Part shown: piece by piece, positions 33,419 through 44,289 of the stretch
Layout: each line of letters opens with the position of its first letter
Numbering within the stretch: the first letter of the stretch is position 1
NCBI GenBank assembly: GCA_023853785.1
Contig: JAJIRX010000105.1
Coordinates: forward strand, 42,532 to 106,531
Source of the DNA: Psilocybe azurescens
Taxonomy: Eukaryota > Basidiomycota > Agaricomycetes > Agaricales > Agrocybaceae
Length of the DNA stretch: 64,000 nucleotides
Direction: 5' to 3'
Translations under genes and position numbers: made by a program
The notes under the pieces: model-generated
What the model was told of the DNA's origin: nothing
What the model saw: only the letters and a program-made list of their open reading frames with translations
The model's database searches: none

Positions 33419-35655
33419 TCATAGGAACAACACCACCTTCTTTGGCAATGTTTTCTTCCATACATTTGCAAGGTCAAAGAGATTTGTGTTGTGTTTCTGG
33501 GACACAATCCAACAACTTCTGAGTAGTCCTATTTTATGAAGATCCAGGACATGAATCTCCTCTCCATCGAGCTGGAGAACTGCAAACAGCTCTGGCAAGA
33601 CATCATAAAGGTCATGTTCATCCCCATCACTAGGTTTGATAAAGGGTCTGGATGTAGAGACGCTGAAGTCTCCTTTCTCAGCATCGGTATACCACTCTGA
33701 CCAGTACTTGGTAACAGCTTTTCCAAGTTTGGCAGCTGAGAACCAATTCCATACATCATCAAATTCGGTTTTAAGTACAAGAACACTTTTATTATGCTCT
33801 GTGACTTGCGTTGAAAATTGCTTTTCCCAATGTTCTTGCATGTTTTTCTTACACTGGTGCAGGACTAGTTTTTGGGATAGCCATGCATTAAATAAAGAGC
33901 ATTAAGGTCTTTAATTGCCTCTATGTAGATATCTTTGGAACTACATAACACAGCTAACCAGGATAGCTCTGTAGAACCTTCAATCTGTCTCAGGACAGAA
34001 GAAGGCACATTACAAGAAACCACTCAAAAATCATCATAAGACCAAAATAGAAAACATCTGGCATATTGATCCCAATGCATTGCTCCTGCTCTTGGCCACT
34101 GTCAAATCTCTATTCCTATCCACACACCACATGGTTCCCAAAGGTCAAGGGAAAAGAAAGCGACTCACGTACAAGCTAATAATTCACCCAGGAGCTGGAC
34201 AAGCCCCCAACTGATTGTTGTGAAATAACTTGGACAATCCCAAGCACATAAAGTTTTAGTGTAGAAAACATATTTAAGTAGGCTACTTTAACATGTTTTG
34301 GGGTCAAATTTGGACCTTGAGGAATCACACCTTATATTTTTGCAAGCTCTTTCACTACTAAAAAGCCCTGCATGATCCGCTTGACTAATTACCCCTACTG
34401 TATGTTGCCATGTCTTTGCAATCACATCCTCTATTGCCTTGCTCACATCTTTGTTGCTATCTCATAATCTGTTTTAATTTGCTCCTCTTGTTAATTTCTG
34501 CCATTGCTCCCTGCTGCTCTCATCATGATATATAAACAAAACACCTTTTAGTCCCCCACACTGCTGAATATGCACTCAGCAACAAACACTGACTGTACTT
34601 CCAGTCAGCAATTAAAAGAAAAGGACACATCCTCATCCAGGCAGTTCCAATTATCTTCAGCTCCATGATGTAAACACCTCTTTTGATGTCCAAAGGGTGA
34701 TGCAATATCCATGGAACATGTTCTTAATTGTTTCCAGACTTGACATACTGCTTCTATTGAAGTTTTCCAGACTTCTTGAAGAGGAAGCTGTTAAGAAATT
34801 GACATTCAATGTTGGAAACAGCCCATTCAATCACACATCCATTGAAACAATTTTTTTTTTCAAGCAAGTTAAGGGCTGTCTTTGCTGATTTTGTATAGAT
34901 GATACCAAAGCAATCATCAATGTACCTTCCATAGATGGCCAAGTTGGGATGGTCTAATATCTTTGAACATTTCTCAAAGTGATACCTGTAAAGACTGGCA
35001 AGGTCAGGAGATTCAGCTACTTCTATTGCAAGTCTATTTAACTGTTAGAAATATTTATCACCATGTTGTGTGATTAACTGCATATTGCCAATCTTGATGG
35101 CACTTTTAAAGATTTTCAGCTTAAGCTTATTGTTTTCTAATGAATGAGTATTAAGCCTACTTAATGCATCATCTTTATTAAAATTGCTCAAAAGCCAATT
35201 CCTGTACATAGAATAAATAATTTTTATACACAATTTGAGTGGGATATTTAGGTAATAAGCAACAGCATCTCCAGTCACAAAAACCATTTTTATCTAAAGT
35301 CTATACACAGTTGGCTTAATCTTGTGAAGAGGTTTTTGTACCATAAATAATAGAAAAGCTGAGTTTACAAATGGCTTAAGTTCTTTAGATGTGAACTTTG
35401 CAGCCAGATTAAATATAACCAAATGACATAGTATTATGATACTAAATCCAGTAGACTTTTTATGGATTTTCAGTATGCTATAAAATTGTGGATAGTCAAA
35501 CATTGACTCATTCTCCAGTATTTTGGATTAGAAATAATTCAGTACATTAAGTTTGCGAAGAAAAGATGTTCTTCTACTAGGTTAGTAAGTTGATGCATCT
35601 GTTTTGTTTTTGTTTTCATTACTGAACAATTTTCTGGAGCTCCAAACTGTCTTAT
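33419..35655 (-). pseudogene. Penelope-like reverse transcriptase remnant
   Basis: On the minus strand, starting near 35655: QFIRQFGAPENCSVMK, then FDYPQFYSILKIHKK (about 35460-35500), which matches the (L/I)PKIHK motif of Penelope-like RTs. VFVTGDAVAYYLNIPL (RT motif A region, about 35240-35285), TQHGDKYF and a degraded AMG-type motif follow. Next come YGRYIDDCFGIIY (catalytic YIDD, about 34900-34940), CQFLNSFLFKKSGKLQ, HHPLDIKRGVYIMEL (about 34660-34705) and, after an insertion, LYLMHGYPKN and VLVLKTEFDDVWNWFSA to 33419. The last 140 residues (33419-33841) are still open. Stops and frameshifts elsewhere show it is dead. No endonuclease domain was recognised. Confidence 0.7.
33980..34655. 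other. About 680-bp insertion inside the Penelope-like RT
   Basis: The protein reads HHPLDIKRGVYIMEL at one edge (about 34660) and LSWLAVLCSSKDIYIEA at the other (about 33925-33975). The expected distance between these segments in this RT family is only a few residues, so about 680 bp has been inserted. No TIR, target duplication or ORF is evident within it. Confidence 0.5.
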
Positions 35656-35669
35656 AAATTGATACATAT

Positions 35670-36195
35670 CTACAATAATGCCAACTGAGTATCAGAGCTG
35701 AAATGACCAGAAAATACAAATTGCGCACAGTGAGAATGTTCTGTCATTGCAGAACCCAACATAGGCAGACCTGACCAAATCTCCAACTTTCCCCAGCCAT
35801 CTAGGTCCAATGTCTTTAATCTAGGTAGACCCTTTAGAGCTTGGATAATTTCCACCAGTCTGTTCTGTGCTGGGTGTTTCCATGGGATTTACTCTGCTAC
35901 GGTAATGAAAACGCTCCACATTTCGAGAAGAAAGCTGGCCAGGTTTTTGTTCTCTATATTGTCTTCTTGAATGATTGAGCGGGAAGAGTTTGTCAATATT
36001 CTTTGGGGCATCAGGTGGCAGGATTGTAGCCCCGGTTGTAGACAGCTATTGAGTATGTCGAGGACCTTTTGGTTAATCATCCATGGCTCGTCGTCATCCG
36101 AACTTTGGAGGACAAGTTTGAGAGGGGTTGAGTCAATCATGATGGGGTAATGAAGATGGGAGTTGGACGAGAGCTGTATATTACATACCACTTAC
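35670..36195 (-). pseudogene. DUF3632-type protein remnant
   Basis: On the minus strand the frame gives PLKLVLQSSDDDEPWMINQK, a helix-rich linker, FLLEMWSVFITVAE, a TAA stop at about 35889, then IPWKHPAQNRLVEIIQALKG (35830-35885) and GLPMLGSAMTEHS. The W...F..VAEQIPxxHPAQxRLVELxxAL pattern is characteristic of fungal DUF3632 proteins. The stop replaces the expected Gln (CAA to TAA). The 5' end is tandemly repeated at 36235-36335 (GAGAGGGGT(C/T)GA and CATGATGGGG words recur). Function is unknown. Confidence 0.6.
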
Positions 36196-36344
36196 TCGTC
36201 AGGATCATATGATGCAGTTCGAAAGGCTGTGGTTCCTCGGAGCGTTCTTTCCTTGGAGGACAAGCTTGAGAGGGGTCGAATCAGTCATGATGGGGGTACT
36301 GAAGATGAGAGTTGTATATTATTGACCCTTTGCTGATGATGATC

Positions 36345-37030
36345 ATATCATCGCCATGGTGTGTGATTTGAACGGCCACTTCGGGCGCTCTTCCAAAATT
36401 ACACATTACGATGTCGATGAGCCAAAATTAGCATCGAATGTTCTCGTGTCTCCATTACAGGCACGAAAAGAGCAGGGTACATATTATATATTTGATTTCC
36501 TTCGGTACAATATCCAACAAGTGACATCCAAGCAACGACTACGTATAATCTACCATCGACTAGTGCTAATTGTTTTCTGAGACTGCATTTTGGCATATCA
36601 CTTTTACAGAGTTGTGGATGACTTCCCACAGACCACGGGCTTCCGTGCAACCGCTTTTTTGCAGAGTCGCCTAGAATTATACACCCCTTACACACCCCAA
36701 TTTTGCACGCCCCTGTATACCCTGAATGTCCCTGCTACGGTATGAAACCTGTGCCTCCTTGGAATGGTTGTGAAACGAAGCACTGCGAATGTTGAGCACG
36801 AGCCTATTGGATAGTACGCAAGGAAGTGCAATGCAGAATCCCGCTGGGATTTGATCTAACCCTCGCTAAATAAAATCAGAATGATTAGCTGTAGTTATAC
36901 TAACCTCAAAAACAATAGCGACGGACCCGAACGGTGATCCAAAATACCATGGTGGTAACGTATGTTGCTCCAATTCTGTATTCATTCATTTTCACTTTCG
37001 TATAAATGGGAAGAAAAGGCTGCGATGCCT
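36345..37030. other. Intergenic sequence, nothing firmly recognised
   Basis: A 98-aa minus ORF at 36399-36695 and a 74-aa plus ORF overlap without any recognised domain. Confidence 0.35.
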
Positions 37031-37033
37031 ACG

Positions 37034-38443
37034 CTATGAAGTAGATGAGGGAGTCTCGGAACAAGATATCGACCAGCTGACGCCCGCTTCGAAGAAACGT
37101 CGAAGGGCCTCCCCGAGTCCGATTGATTTAGATATTTGCACTCCTCGAAACAGGGCTAGCCCACATAGTAATGCTTCGAAGCAGGTGATCGGGATCCAGA
37201 AGGTGTAGAAACGCGTCAAGGTACTGACTAGTATGCAAAATTTTCCACCAGGGATTTGTAAAGCTTTTGCTGGATATGTGAGCATTGTGATTAAGCGAGT
37301 AGAGGTGTTAATGTTGTGTTAACAAGTGTTCGCACCTTCGAGGTTTTCCATTACCAATCCCATTATGACTGCGCATATTGTGGAAGAAATGAGAAAGAAT
37401 GTCAGAATGACGACCAATATCTGCTTGTTCAGTCTGTAGAGGGCGTATATCCTGATCTGCAGGATTCCTGAGGGGACGACTATGTAGGTAGTATATTTGC
37501 ACTGTGGGGTGTAGACGTACCTTCAGCCATCATAGTAACACCTATAGCTGACCACGCTTGCCATCGAAAGAAACTGTGGCCTGATAACAAAAATCGAACA
37601 TAGTAAGCGGGGACAAAGCAATAGAGTCGCCCAGACTCACAACTACAAGGAAGAGAAGAACAGATATGGCGTCAGATCAGGGAATGATGTGATTGGTATC
37701 ACTTAGCCTACAGCTGGCAGGTAGATATTGAGTGACTGCTTTGAATAGCAGATATCAGAAACGTTGATTTGCTTACAGAATCCCTGATGGTTGAAGAAGA
37801 GAACACTGATGGGAAGTAAGCATGCATCTAGCTCGGGTGAACGTGAATTGAACCCCACTTACCGTAGCTGTTGAAACTTGGTGGCGTCAATAAAATCAAT
37901 CACGATATATAACTTGTGGGGATTGGACAGGGTCTGGTAAATGGTACCCACATCACGGCAGCCAATACATAGTATCGAATCTGATAGGTGATTGATGATT
38001 GCTCGTGACACAAAAAAATAGAAACTTGACTGGTACATACGCTCAAGAATAAGACATTTCCCAATGACCAAGAGCCCATCTGCATCTACAAATTCAAAAT
38101 TTACTTGAAGCACACAGAGAATGGGATATACCCAGATCAAGTTGACCTAGCCAAACAATTAGTTTAGAGTGTTCTTCGGCTGTGGAAATGCCTGCTAAAA
38201 GACTCACCTCTTGATCAAATGTAATTACTAGCAGACAAGGTCACTCGCAGTTAAGGCTCTCTCATGGACAATAATGAGACGCACAGTGATCAAAAACAAT
38301 GATGCATTCCGCAGACACTGGGAAAAAGCCAATGAGCCGACACGGATGCATGTGCTAGGGAAGAAGTACACATTTGACGTACACTGGGTGTATTGGGTGA
38401 CTTGGATGTCTCGGAAAGTACTGAACAGGGTAGCGTCTGCCAT
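37034..38443 (-). pseudogene. 7TM membrane protein of the DUF6533 type, probably degraded
   Basis: The start is ATG at 38443 (MADATLFSTFRDIQVTQYTQ). Exons read downstream include NLIWVYPILC and the overlapping SWSLGNVLFLSVC (about 38040-38085), close to the W-GK-LFLLNRY motif of these proteins. An LQIRIYALYRLNKQ exon follows with a hydrophobic helix VVILTFFLISSTICAVIMGL (37350-37450), the usual LRVYALY signature. The last visible block is FWIPITCFEALLCGLALFRG (about 37145-37210), a late helix. Several introns are expected, and I could not join all exons in one frame, so it is either a heavily spliced gene or a pseudogene. Such proteins are common, uncharacterised and plasma-membrane-like in mushrooms. 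Confidence 0.5.
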
Positions 38444-38827
38444 TGGATAGTCGCGGCGTGGTTTACTCGAGAGTATCAGTGAAAAGAGCGGAGTTTAAGT
38501 ATCCGCGAATTGTGTTTGCGTGCAACCATCACTGGGGTTATGACGGGCGAGTGAGAGTGAGGTGTCTTTGATCATTAAGTTTAACTAGTGGCCCTATTTT
38601 CAGACATCGATTTAACTCTGTATATCCCCATTTATTCTGATAGTTGCACGATCCTGATATCGGCAGGGAGGACTAGAGTAACTTACCTCAACTAGATAAA
38701 AGATATTTTCCACATCTCTCGACAAGATTCTATCAGATGCGCTGGGATACGTTGCACCTCTTCAATAATTATTCACAATATAGACAGATTTCCTGAAGCG
38801 GGATTGTGAGATGCTCCAACGATAAAG

Positions 38828-39660
38828 GTCACTGGCATTTGATTATAATGTTTTGTTTCGATGTTGATGAACAAGCTATGTATTGCGCTTGAACAGCCAT
38901 TCCAGTTATGGTTCTGAAAGACTCACCGGATGATCAGCCCCATCCACGCTCAGACCTCTACACAGATCCACAGCACTCAAGTAATTATACATTGATCTGC
39001 GTTGCCTCACTGTGCGCGTGCGCGTGCCAGACTGGCGTGTGTCCAGTGAGACCATGAGTAGTTATACCGGACATCAAATCCGGTTTCGTTTGCTGGTTGA
39101 AGGACGCACTCTGGACAGTACTGCATATCTTACCCGATAACCATTTAATTTCAAAGAGAAGGCCTCCCCAAAGCTATCTATGTTTGTCCGCAAGTTCGCA
39201 CGTTATGTGTTCATCACATAGACTGCATTGAGCTCAGGTTACTGGCATTTTATTATAGTGTTTTGTTTCGATGTTGATGAACAAGCTATGTATTGCGCTT
39301 GAACAGCCATTCCAGTTGTGATTCTGAAATACCCACCGGATGATCAGCCCCATCCACGCTCAGACCTCTACACAGATCCACAAGTAATTATACATTGATC
39401 TGCATTGCCTCACGTGCGCATGCGCGTGCTAGACTGACGTGTGTCCAGTTAGACCTTGAAGAGTTATACTGGACATCAGATCCGATTTCATTTGCTGGTA
39501 GAAGAACACACTCTGGACAGTACTGCATATCTTACCCGATAACCATTTACATTCAGAGAGAAGACCTCCCCAAAGCAATTTATGTTTGTACGCAAGTTCG
39601 CACATTTGTTCATCACATAGACTGCATTGAGCTCACACCCTGTCAACTTGATACCGAAGT
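38828..39660 (+). repeat. Local tandem duplication, ~410-bp unit
   Basis: GTTTTGTTTCGATGTTGATG occurs at about 38851 and 39260, and GATCAGCCCCATCCACGCTC at about 38931 and 39342. The counterpart in copy 1 (18640-19100) is single. Confidence 0.85.
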
Positions 39661-39742
39661 GTGTATATTTATCCCAGGAGCACAAAGCCCGCCAAATGAT
39701 TTTAAAGATATAAAACGAAAGAGGCAGCGATTTTGTGTTTGA
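39395..39742 (+). other. Counterpart of the 18840-19145 ORF
   Basis: The last 57 residues are nearly identical to the first copy, while the N-terminal part lies in a different frame. Coding is doubtful. Confidence 0.25.
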
Positions 39743-40109
39743 ATATATGTACCGCACGACATTGGGATGATATGACTAACACACAAATCAGTAAGAACTA
39801 CTGGCTATCAAGACTGATTAGGCGAGGACCTACAGCTATCAAAGACTAAGAGCATACTCGAAGCTCCTATATATGCAGTTTGAGTGTCTAAATTCAAGCC
39901 ACGGCAGTGCCCATGGGACGTTTGGCACACAATGGGCATGGCGTCGGCATTGATAAAAATTGAATACCAATGACCCAAATATGGACATATTCTGCGAGCT
40001 GGGATGAGCCACATCAGGGTCTGGGAAGGTGTCGTGGATGGATAGAAAGGAGAGGGATGGGACATATTCAGATAAAGTCCGGGCTCCATCATTTAATATA
40101 TGTAGAACT

Positions 40110-40615
40110 GACACAAACGACTAGGCACGAAGGAGGATGCATAGAAAGAGGACGGAGTTGGACCACACCGTCACCTTGCGAGCGCGAAGATTCTTTTAGT
40201 GTGCGGATTATTGTCTGTTGATTTTCCACTCCGATGATGAGATTCGAGGAGAGGAATATTGAGCATGGAGCCACTGGCCATGGGCCATCAATAAGAGAAA
40301 GAGTGTAAAGGCGGTGTTGACAACCGCACCTGGTACCTTCTCGTCATGAATCGCATACCTTACGATCCATGAGGTTGAACGGAATGTCCAGCACATGGAG
40401 GCAGTTCCGCAGTATCCAGCGAACGTTGAACGTTGTACCGTTGTTATCATGGAATCGTAACTCTATAATACATCACCACAAGCAAGTGTGTCCATTTATC
40501 CGTAAATTGCATTGCCAACCTTGACTTTGTTGCATTCATTGTAGATCTGCAAGACAGCCTTATCTTTCATCAGATGGTCACTGCACTCAGAGTCGAGAGC
40601 CGAGTTGTAGGAATC
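40110..40615 (-). repeat. Micro-inverted block of the segmental duplication
   Basis: Reverse complement of 22200-22710. The sequence on both sides stays collinear (40095 matches 22030; 40618 matches 22858). Protein-level landmarks STFAGYCGTASMCWTFRST and NLIIGVENQQTIIRTLK now lie on the minus strand. Confidence 0.85.
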
Positions 40616-41029
40616 GCACTTGAGTACACCCTCCTCTATGTACGCTGCCTTTGGGCTCAGTACTTTCCCTGGGATCTTTCCATCCATCATCGTTGAGAAT
40701 CCCCAGGAAGAAAACGACTACAACTATCGGCAACCTTCAAGATCCTCCCCGTTCACACGGTGACGCAGCAGTTTCTTTCAGCTCGTCTGGTACTGAACTC
40801 CTTCGAGTCTTCCTGGGAAAGATCTGCAGTACGATCTTGATCAAAGTCGGGGTCAGGCATAATGTTCACTACTCTCACGTTCTGGATCCTAATGCACGAC
40901 TTCTGATCAGAGAAACTACTGCATAGTGAAGCTTCTCTTATTGGACACTAAACATCAATATTTATTATATTCCTTATAAATCTGCTTGTATATCCTTCAA
41001 TATTACCCTTAACGAAGATACAATGCAAA

Positions 41030-41573
41030 CTAAACTGGGCTGCAGCTGAACGAGCTCGCCTGGTCGTTAAAGTTGACATTCCCACCAGTTCCAGGAACCG
41101 GATTCCCGAAGCTCCAAGTTCCGCCTTGCAAGACAACCTGGGAGCCCCCTTTCAGAGACAAGCAACCAGCGTCGCTTAAGTTTCAAATCCCAGTATGAGA
41201 CCAGTATGCTCTATAAGACGACAAAGAAAAAGGGACGTACGCGAAGAAAGTGCACACGAAACCACCTGGGACAACAACAGCCGACGACTCCTTGTTGAGG
41301 AAGCTGAGCCCGCCAGTGAAGTTGACGCAGGAGTCGGAGACGACAGGGATGGTCACGCATCCGGTCCCGACGTTCCCAGTACAGACCTCCACGGTCGGAA
41401 CGTTATTCTGTTACAATCGAGTGGATTTAGTTGAAAGTCGTGACAAATTCGGGAACAAAATAACGCACTGCTGCTCTTTTCTCAAAGACGTTGTTGGAGG
41501 TGGGTACAGCACTAGCAATGGTAATCATGGAGAGAATTGCGAGTACGTTGGTGAAGATGGCCTTGGAAAACAT
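41030..41573 (-). CDS. Small secreted cysteine-containing protein, copy 2
   Basis: Same three-exon structure and genomic length (544 bp) as copy 1 at 23291-23834: ATG at 41573, stop complement CTA at 41030-41032, both introns conserved. It has the same signal peptide (MFSKAIFTNVLAILSMITIA), the same FEKR processing site and the same cysteine positions. Coding differences from copy 1 are few. The frame is intact, in contrast to the decayed neighbours. The same beta/gamma-crystallin-like speculation applies. A secreted role is inferred from the signal peptide only. Confidence 0.8.
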
Positions 41574-41669
41574 TGTTGTTATGTGATAGTTTGCTTTGAA
41601 ATTGTCTTTATCTTTGGGAGAACCCTTAGAGTGATTCAGTGAGCTGAAGATATTCAACGGCTCACTTGA

Positions 41670-41679
41670 GCTTATATAC
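41670..41679 (-). promoter_or_regulatory. TATA-like box of secreted-protein copy 2
   Basis: GTATATAAG on the minus strand about 100 bp upstream of the ATG at 41573, in sequence nearly identical to copy 1. Confidence 0.55.
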
Positions 41680-41699
41680 TGCAGTACCCTTCGCATCCC

Positions 41700-42710
41700 T
41701 GAATGTCTTGGAACTGCGTTGTGCGTAACATTTTGTGCTTGAATTTCTAAAACGCCGAATCGCGACAGTTGAAGGGCCTTGACACACCTGTTAAAAATAC
41801 CCGGCGGCTAGAAACGCCTGTGTACATTTTTAGCGATGCTTGCATCCAAAATTCTCACACACTGGTTTTCTTCCCAGAACTTGTCTTATTTATGATGTTC
41901 ACCGCCATTAAATAGAAATTAAAACACCGTTCGGCTCATGTACACACAATATCCTTGTTTGCCCCTGTTCCAAGTCTAAACTCCAACTAGTTCACAGTCT
42001 TCTCGCCGGGTTATTGCCGATTCCAGGTGCCTATTGACACGGTTGCGAGAGTGACCAAGCTCAAGTCTCCAGCCACACGAATAGGATGTCTTGGCGTCTC
42101 TCTTCTTCTCATGTTCACGCGAGGTTCACGGTCATCACTATAATGCGTTGAGATTTATTTCGATAAATGGATAACCTCATGGTAGTGATGCTTATCATCC
42201 CTTTCATTATGAATCGATTTCACATGTCACGAACACCAATCAGCTAAATATAACCACTAGTTCAAAATTAAATGTCACGGACACAGAAAATGCCGTGCAA
42301 TGTGAACTTGCAGAAGCTCCAAGTGGGAAAGACGCCGGAAAGGACGAACGCCTATTGCCTTTGATGGAGTTCCTCGATCTATCGAACATCGAATATCCGA
42401 GTCACGTTCAGAATCCCGACAACCTGCAGAGGATTGACAAATAATCGAAGCTCTTTATCATGAATCCAGGATAACAGGCCAGACCGCTTATGTAGACTCA
42501 GTAATCCAAGTCTCGACGGAAAACTGTGAACAAAATTGCCGATGTCCATGATGAAAACTACGAGATTCGGTAAAAGAGCTAATAGTATTAGACATCCGAG
42601 CGTTGTCCATCCCTATGAACAATAACACCGCGGCTGCAGATATAGGGCTCTGAGGTGCTCAGACGACGATAGTGTACATGAGGCGGTGGATATCGAAACT
42701 GTTGGTGACG
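41700..42710. other. Duplicated intergenic block, copy 2
   Basis: Near-identical partner of 23960-24960, including the short KLNVTDTENAVQCELAEAP frame (about 42250-42443). No gene recognised. Confidence 0.35.
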
Positions 42711-42714
42711 GTCT

Positions 42715-43940
42715 TTAAACCCGAGTCCACAAATAGCTCGAGTGCATGATGAGAGTCGGGAGAATTTACGTTTGGTCGGAGGAGACTTTTGTGTCAATGA
42801 AGCGTAGGGGTTGTTGAGAGCCCTAGATCTTGTTGTGGATCACATATATATATGTTATTAAAGGAGAGGTGAGCAACAGTGATAGTGAAGAGGATGAGCA
42901 TGAACAAGCCGACGAAGACGTTCGAAAACACGACGTTCAACAACAACGGATAACCGCTCTCGATGACGCACCTCATGCACTCGCATTATCCTTCATCAAT
43001 ATTCCTATGTGCTCTCTCATTCTATTCCCAACTGCCTTCATTCTTACCATCCGGAACAATATTTAATCGATGTATGCCGTAGAGACCGTGTACCATATTC
43101 TGAGTCCATGGCGCAATGTCAAATGTGCTTTCTCCTCACTTCTACTTTAAGGACGTACTACATCGAATCTTTGAATTTAGTAGATAATTTTGAACTTACG
43201 TTCATGCTGGATTTCAAGAGGCAGACTGTCGAGGTGCTACATATTAATTTGGCATTCTGGATGTGCATTCTCCTGGGGTTTGGCGAGTGAGAACGAGCAA
43301 ATGATACGTATGTATGCGTCCAGAATAAGGGTAATGAGGAGAATGGTTCGCGAATTAGAATCATACGCTGTAAGCTCTGAATGTTATACGTTAGTATTCG
43401 TCGAGGAAATGAACGACACACCCCGAGTTGTTTCGTACTGTATCCAAACAAAGGAAGGTAGATGCGACAATAATGGCAAAAGATTGCGAGAAAGAATGGA
43501 ATTGCCTATGAGACACCATGGGCTTCGTGGGAAAGAGTAAGATTTCAAGAGGCAGTATTCTTCTGTGAATTTCATAAGCAAGCCTCGGACAGATATAAGA
43601 ATGCTCTCTATGATATTCTGTCGTCGAGAAGTCGGCTCTGCATGACGGGATTCGAAAGACGCAAGGTTGAAGTGATACGCACCCATTCAACATACTGGAT
43701 ATGCGTTGTCGGATGGAAAGTTGGCAGAATAAGCCATTGTACGTGTGTGTATCGAGGAGGAGGGAATCAGGAAGAGGAGGTCGGAGGCGGGGTAGATCAT
43801 CCGACAGCTGGGATAGGTTCCGAGTTGTGGATATTTCGTATAGTATGACTTTTGAAAGTTAATTAAGAAGTTACTGCAATCCAAAAATGACATTACATCG
43901 GTGATCACATTGGCAATGAGATTTGTCGAGTGAGGCATAC
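42715..43940 (-). pseudogene. Multi-pass membrane-protein remnant, copy 2
   Basis: Partner of 24965-26230. The minus-strand VGLFMLILFTITVAHLSFNN helix (about 42860-42920) parallels VSFFILILFFITVAHL of copy 1, but a dinucleotide tract (ACATATATATATG) and small indels have broken the tail. The upstream 43158-43690 frames are likewise scrambled. Family not identified. Confidence 0.35.
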
Positions 43941-43944
43941 GGAA

Positions 43945-44285
43945 TGGGAATGCAGTGAGGGACCACAGTCTTTTACTCGACAGTCTAAGAATATGACGAC
44001 TACATAAATTTCCTTGATGTTTACCATTAGGAGGATGTGTAGAAGTTCATTAGATATGTTTTAAGTACCTTTGAAGACATTCGACGTGTGGGCCGTGGGC
44101 CTTTGATCACGTTTTGACCTCCCCTAAACATTATCAAACGATCACAATTACGTCCGACGTGTAACACCACGCTCATCTGAACCACGGGTGGTATTCAATG
44201 CACAAGTGTTTCTTTTCTGTTCCATTTTAATTTCCTATATTTCTCAACAGGATGGGTTGAGGTTACACAGGCCAAGCAGCACTGT
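43945..44285. other. Intergenic sequence of the duplication
   Basis: Matches about 26120-26460 of copy 1 (ATAAATTTCCTTGATGTTTA at 44004 / 26181). No gene is seen. Confidence 0.4.
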
Positions 44286-44289
44286 GACG

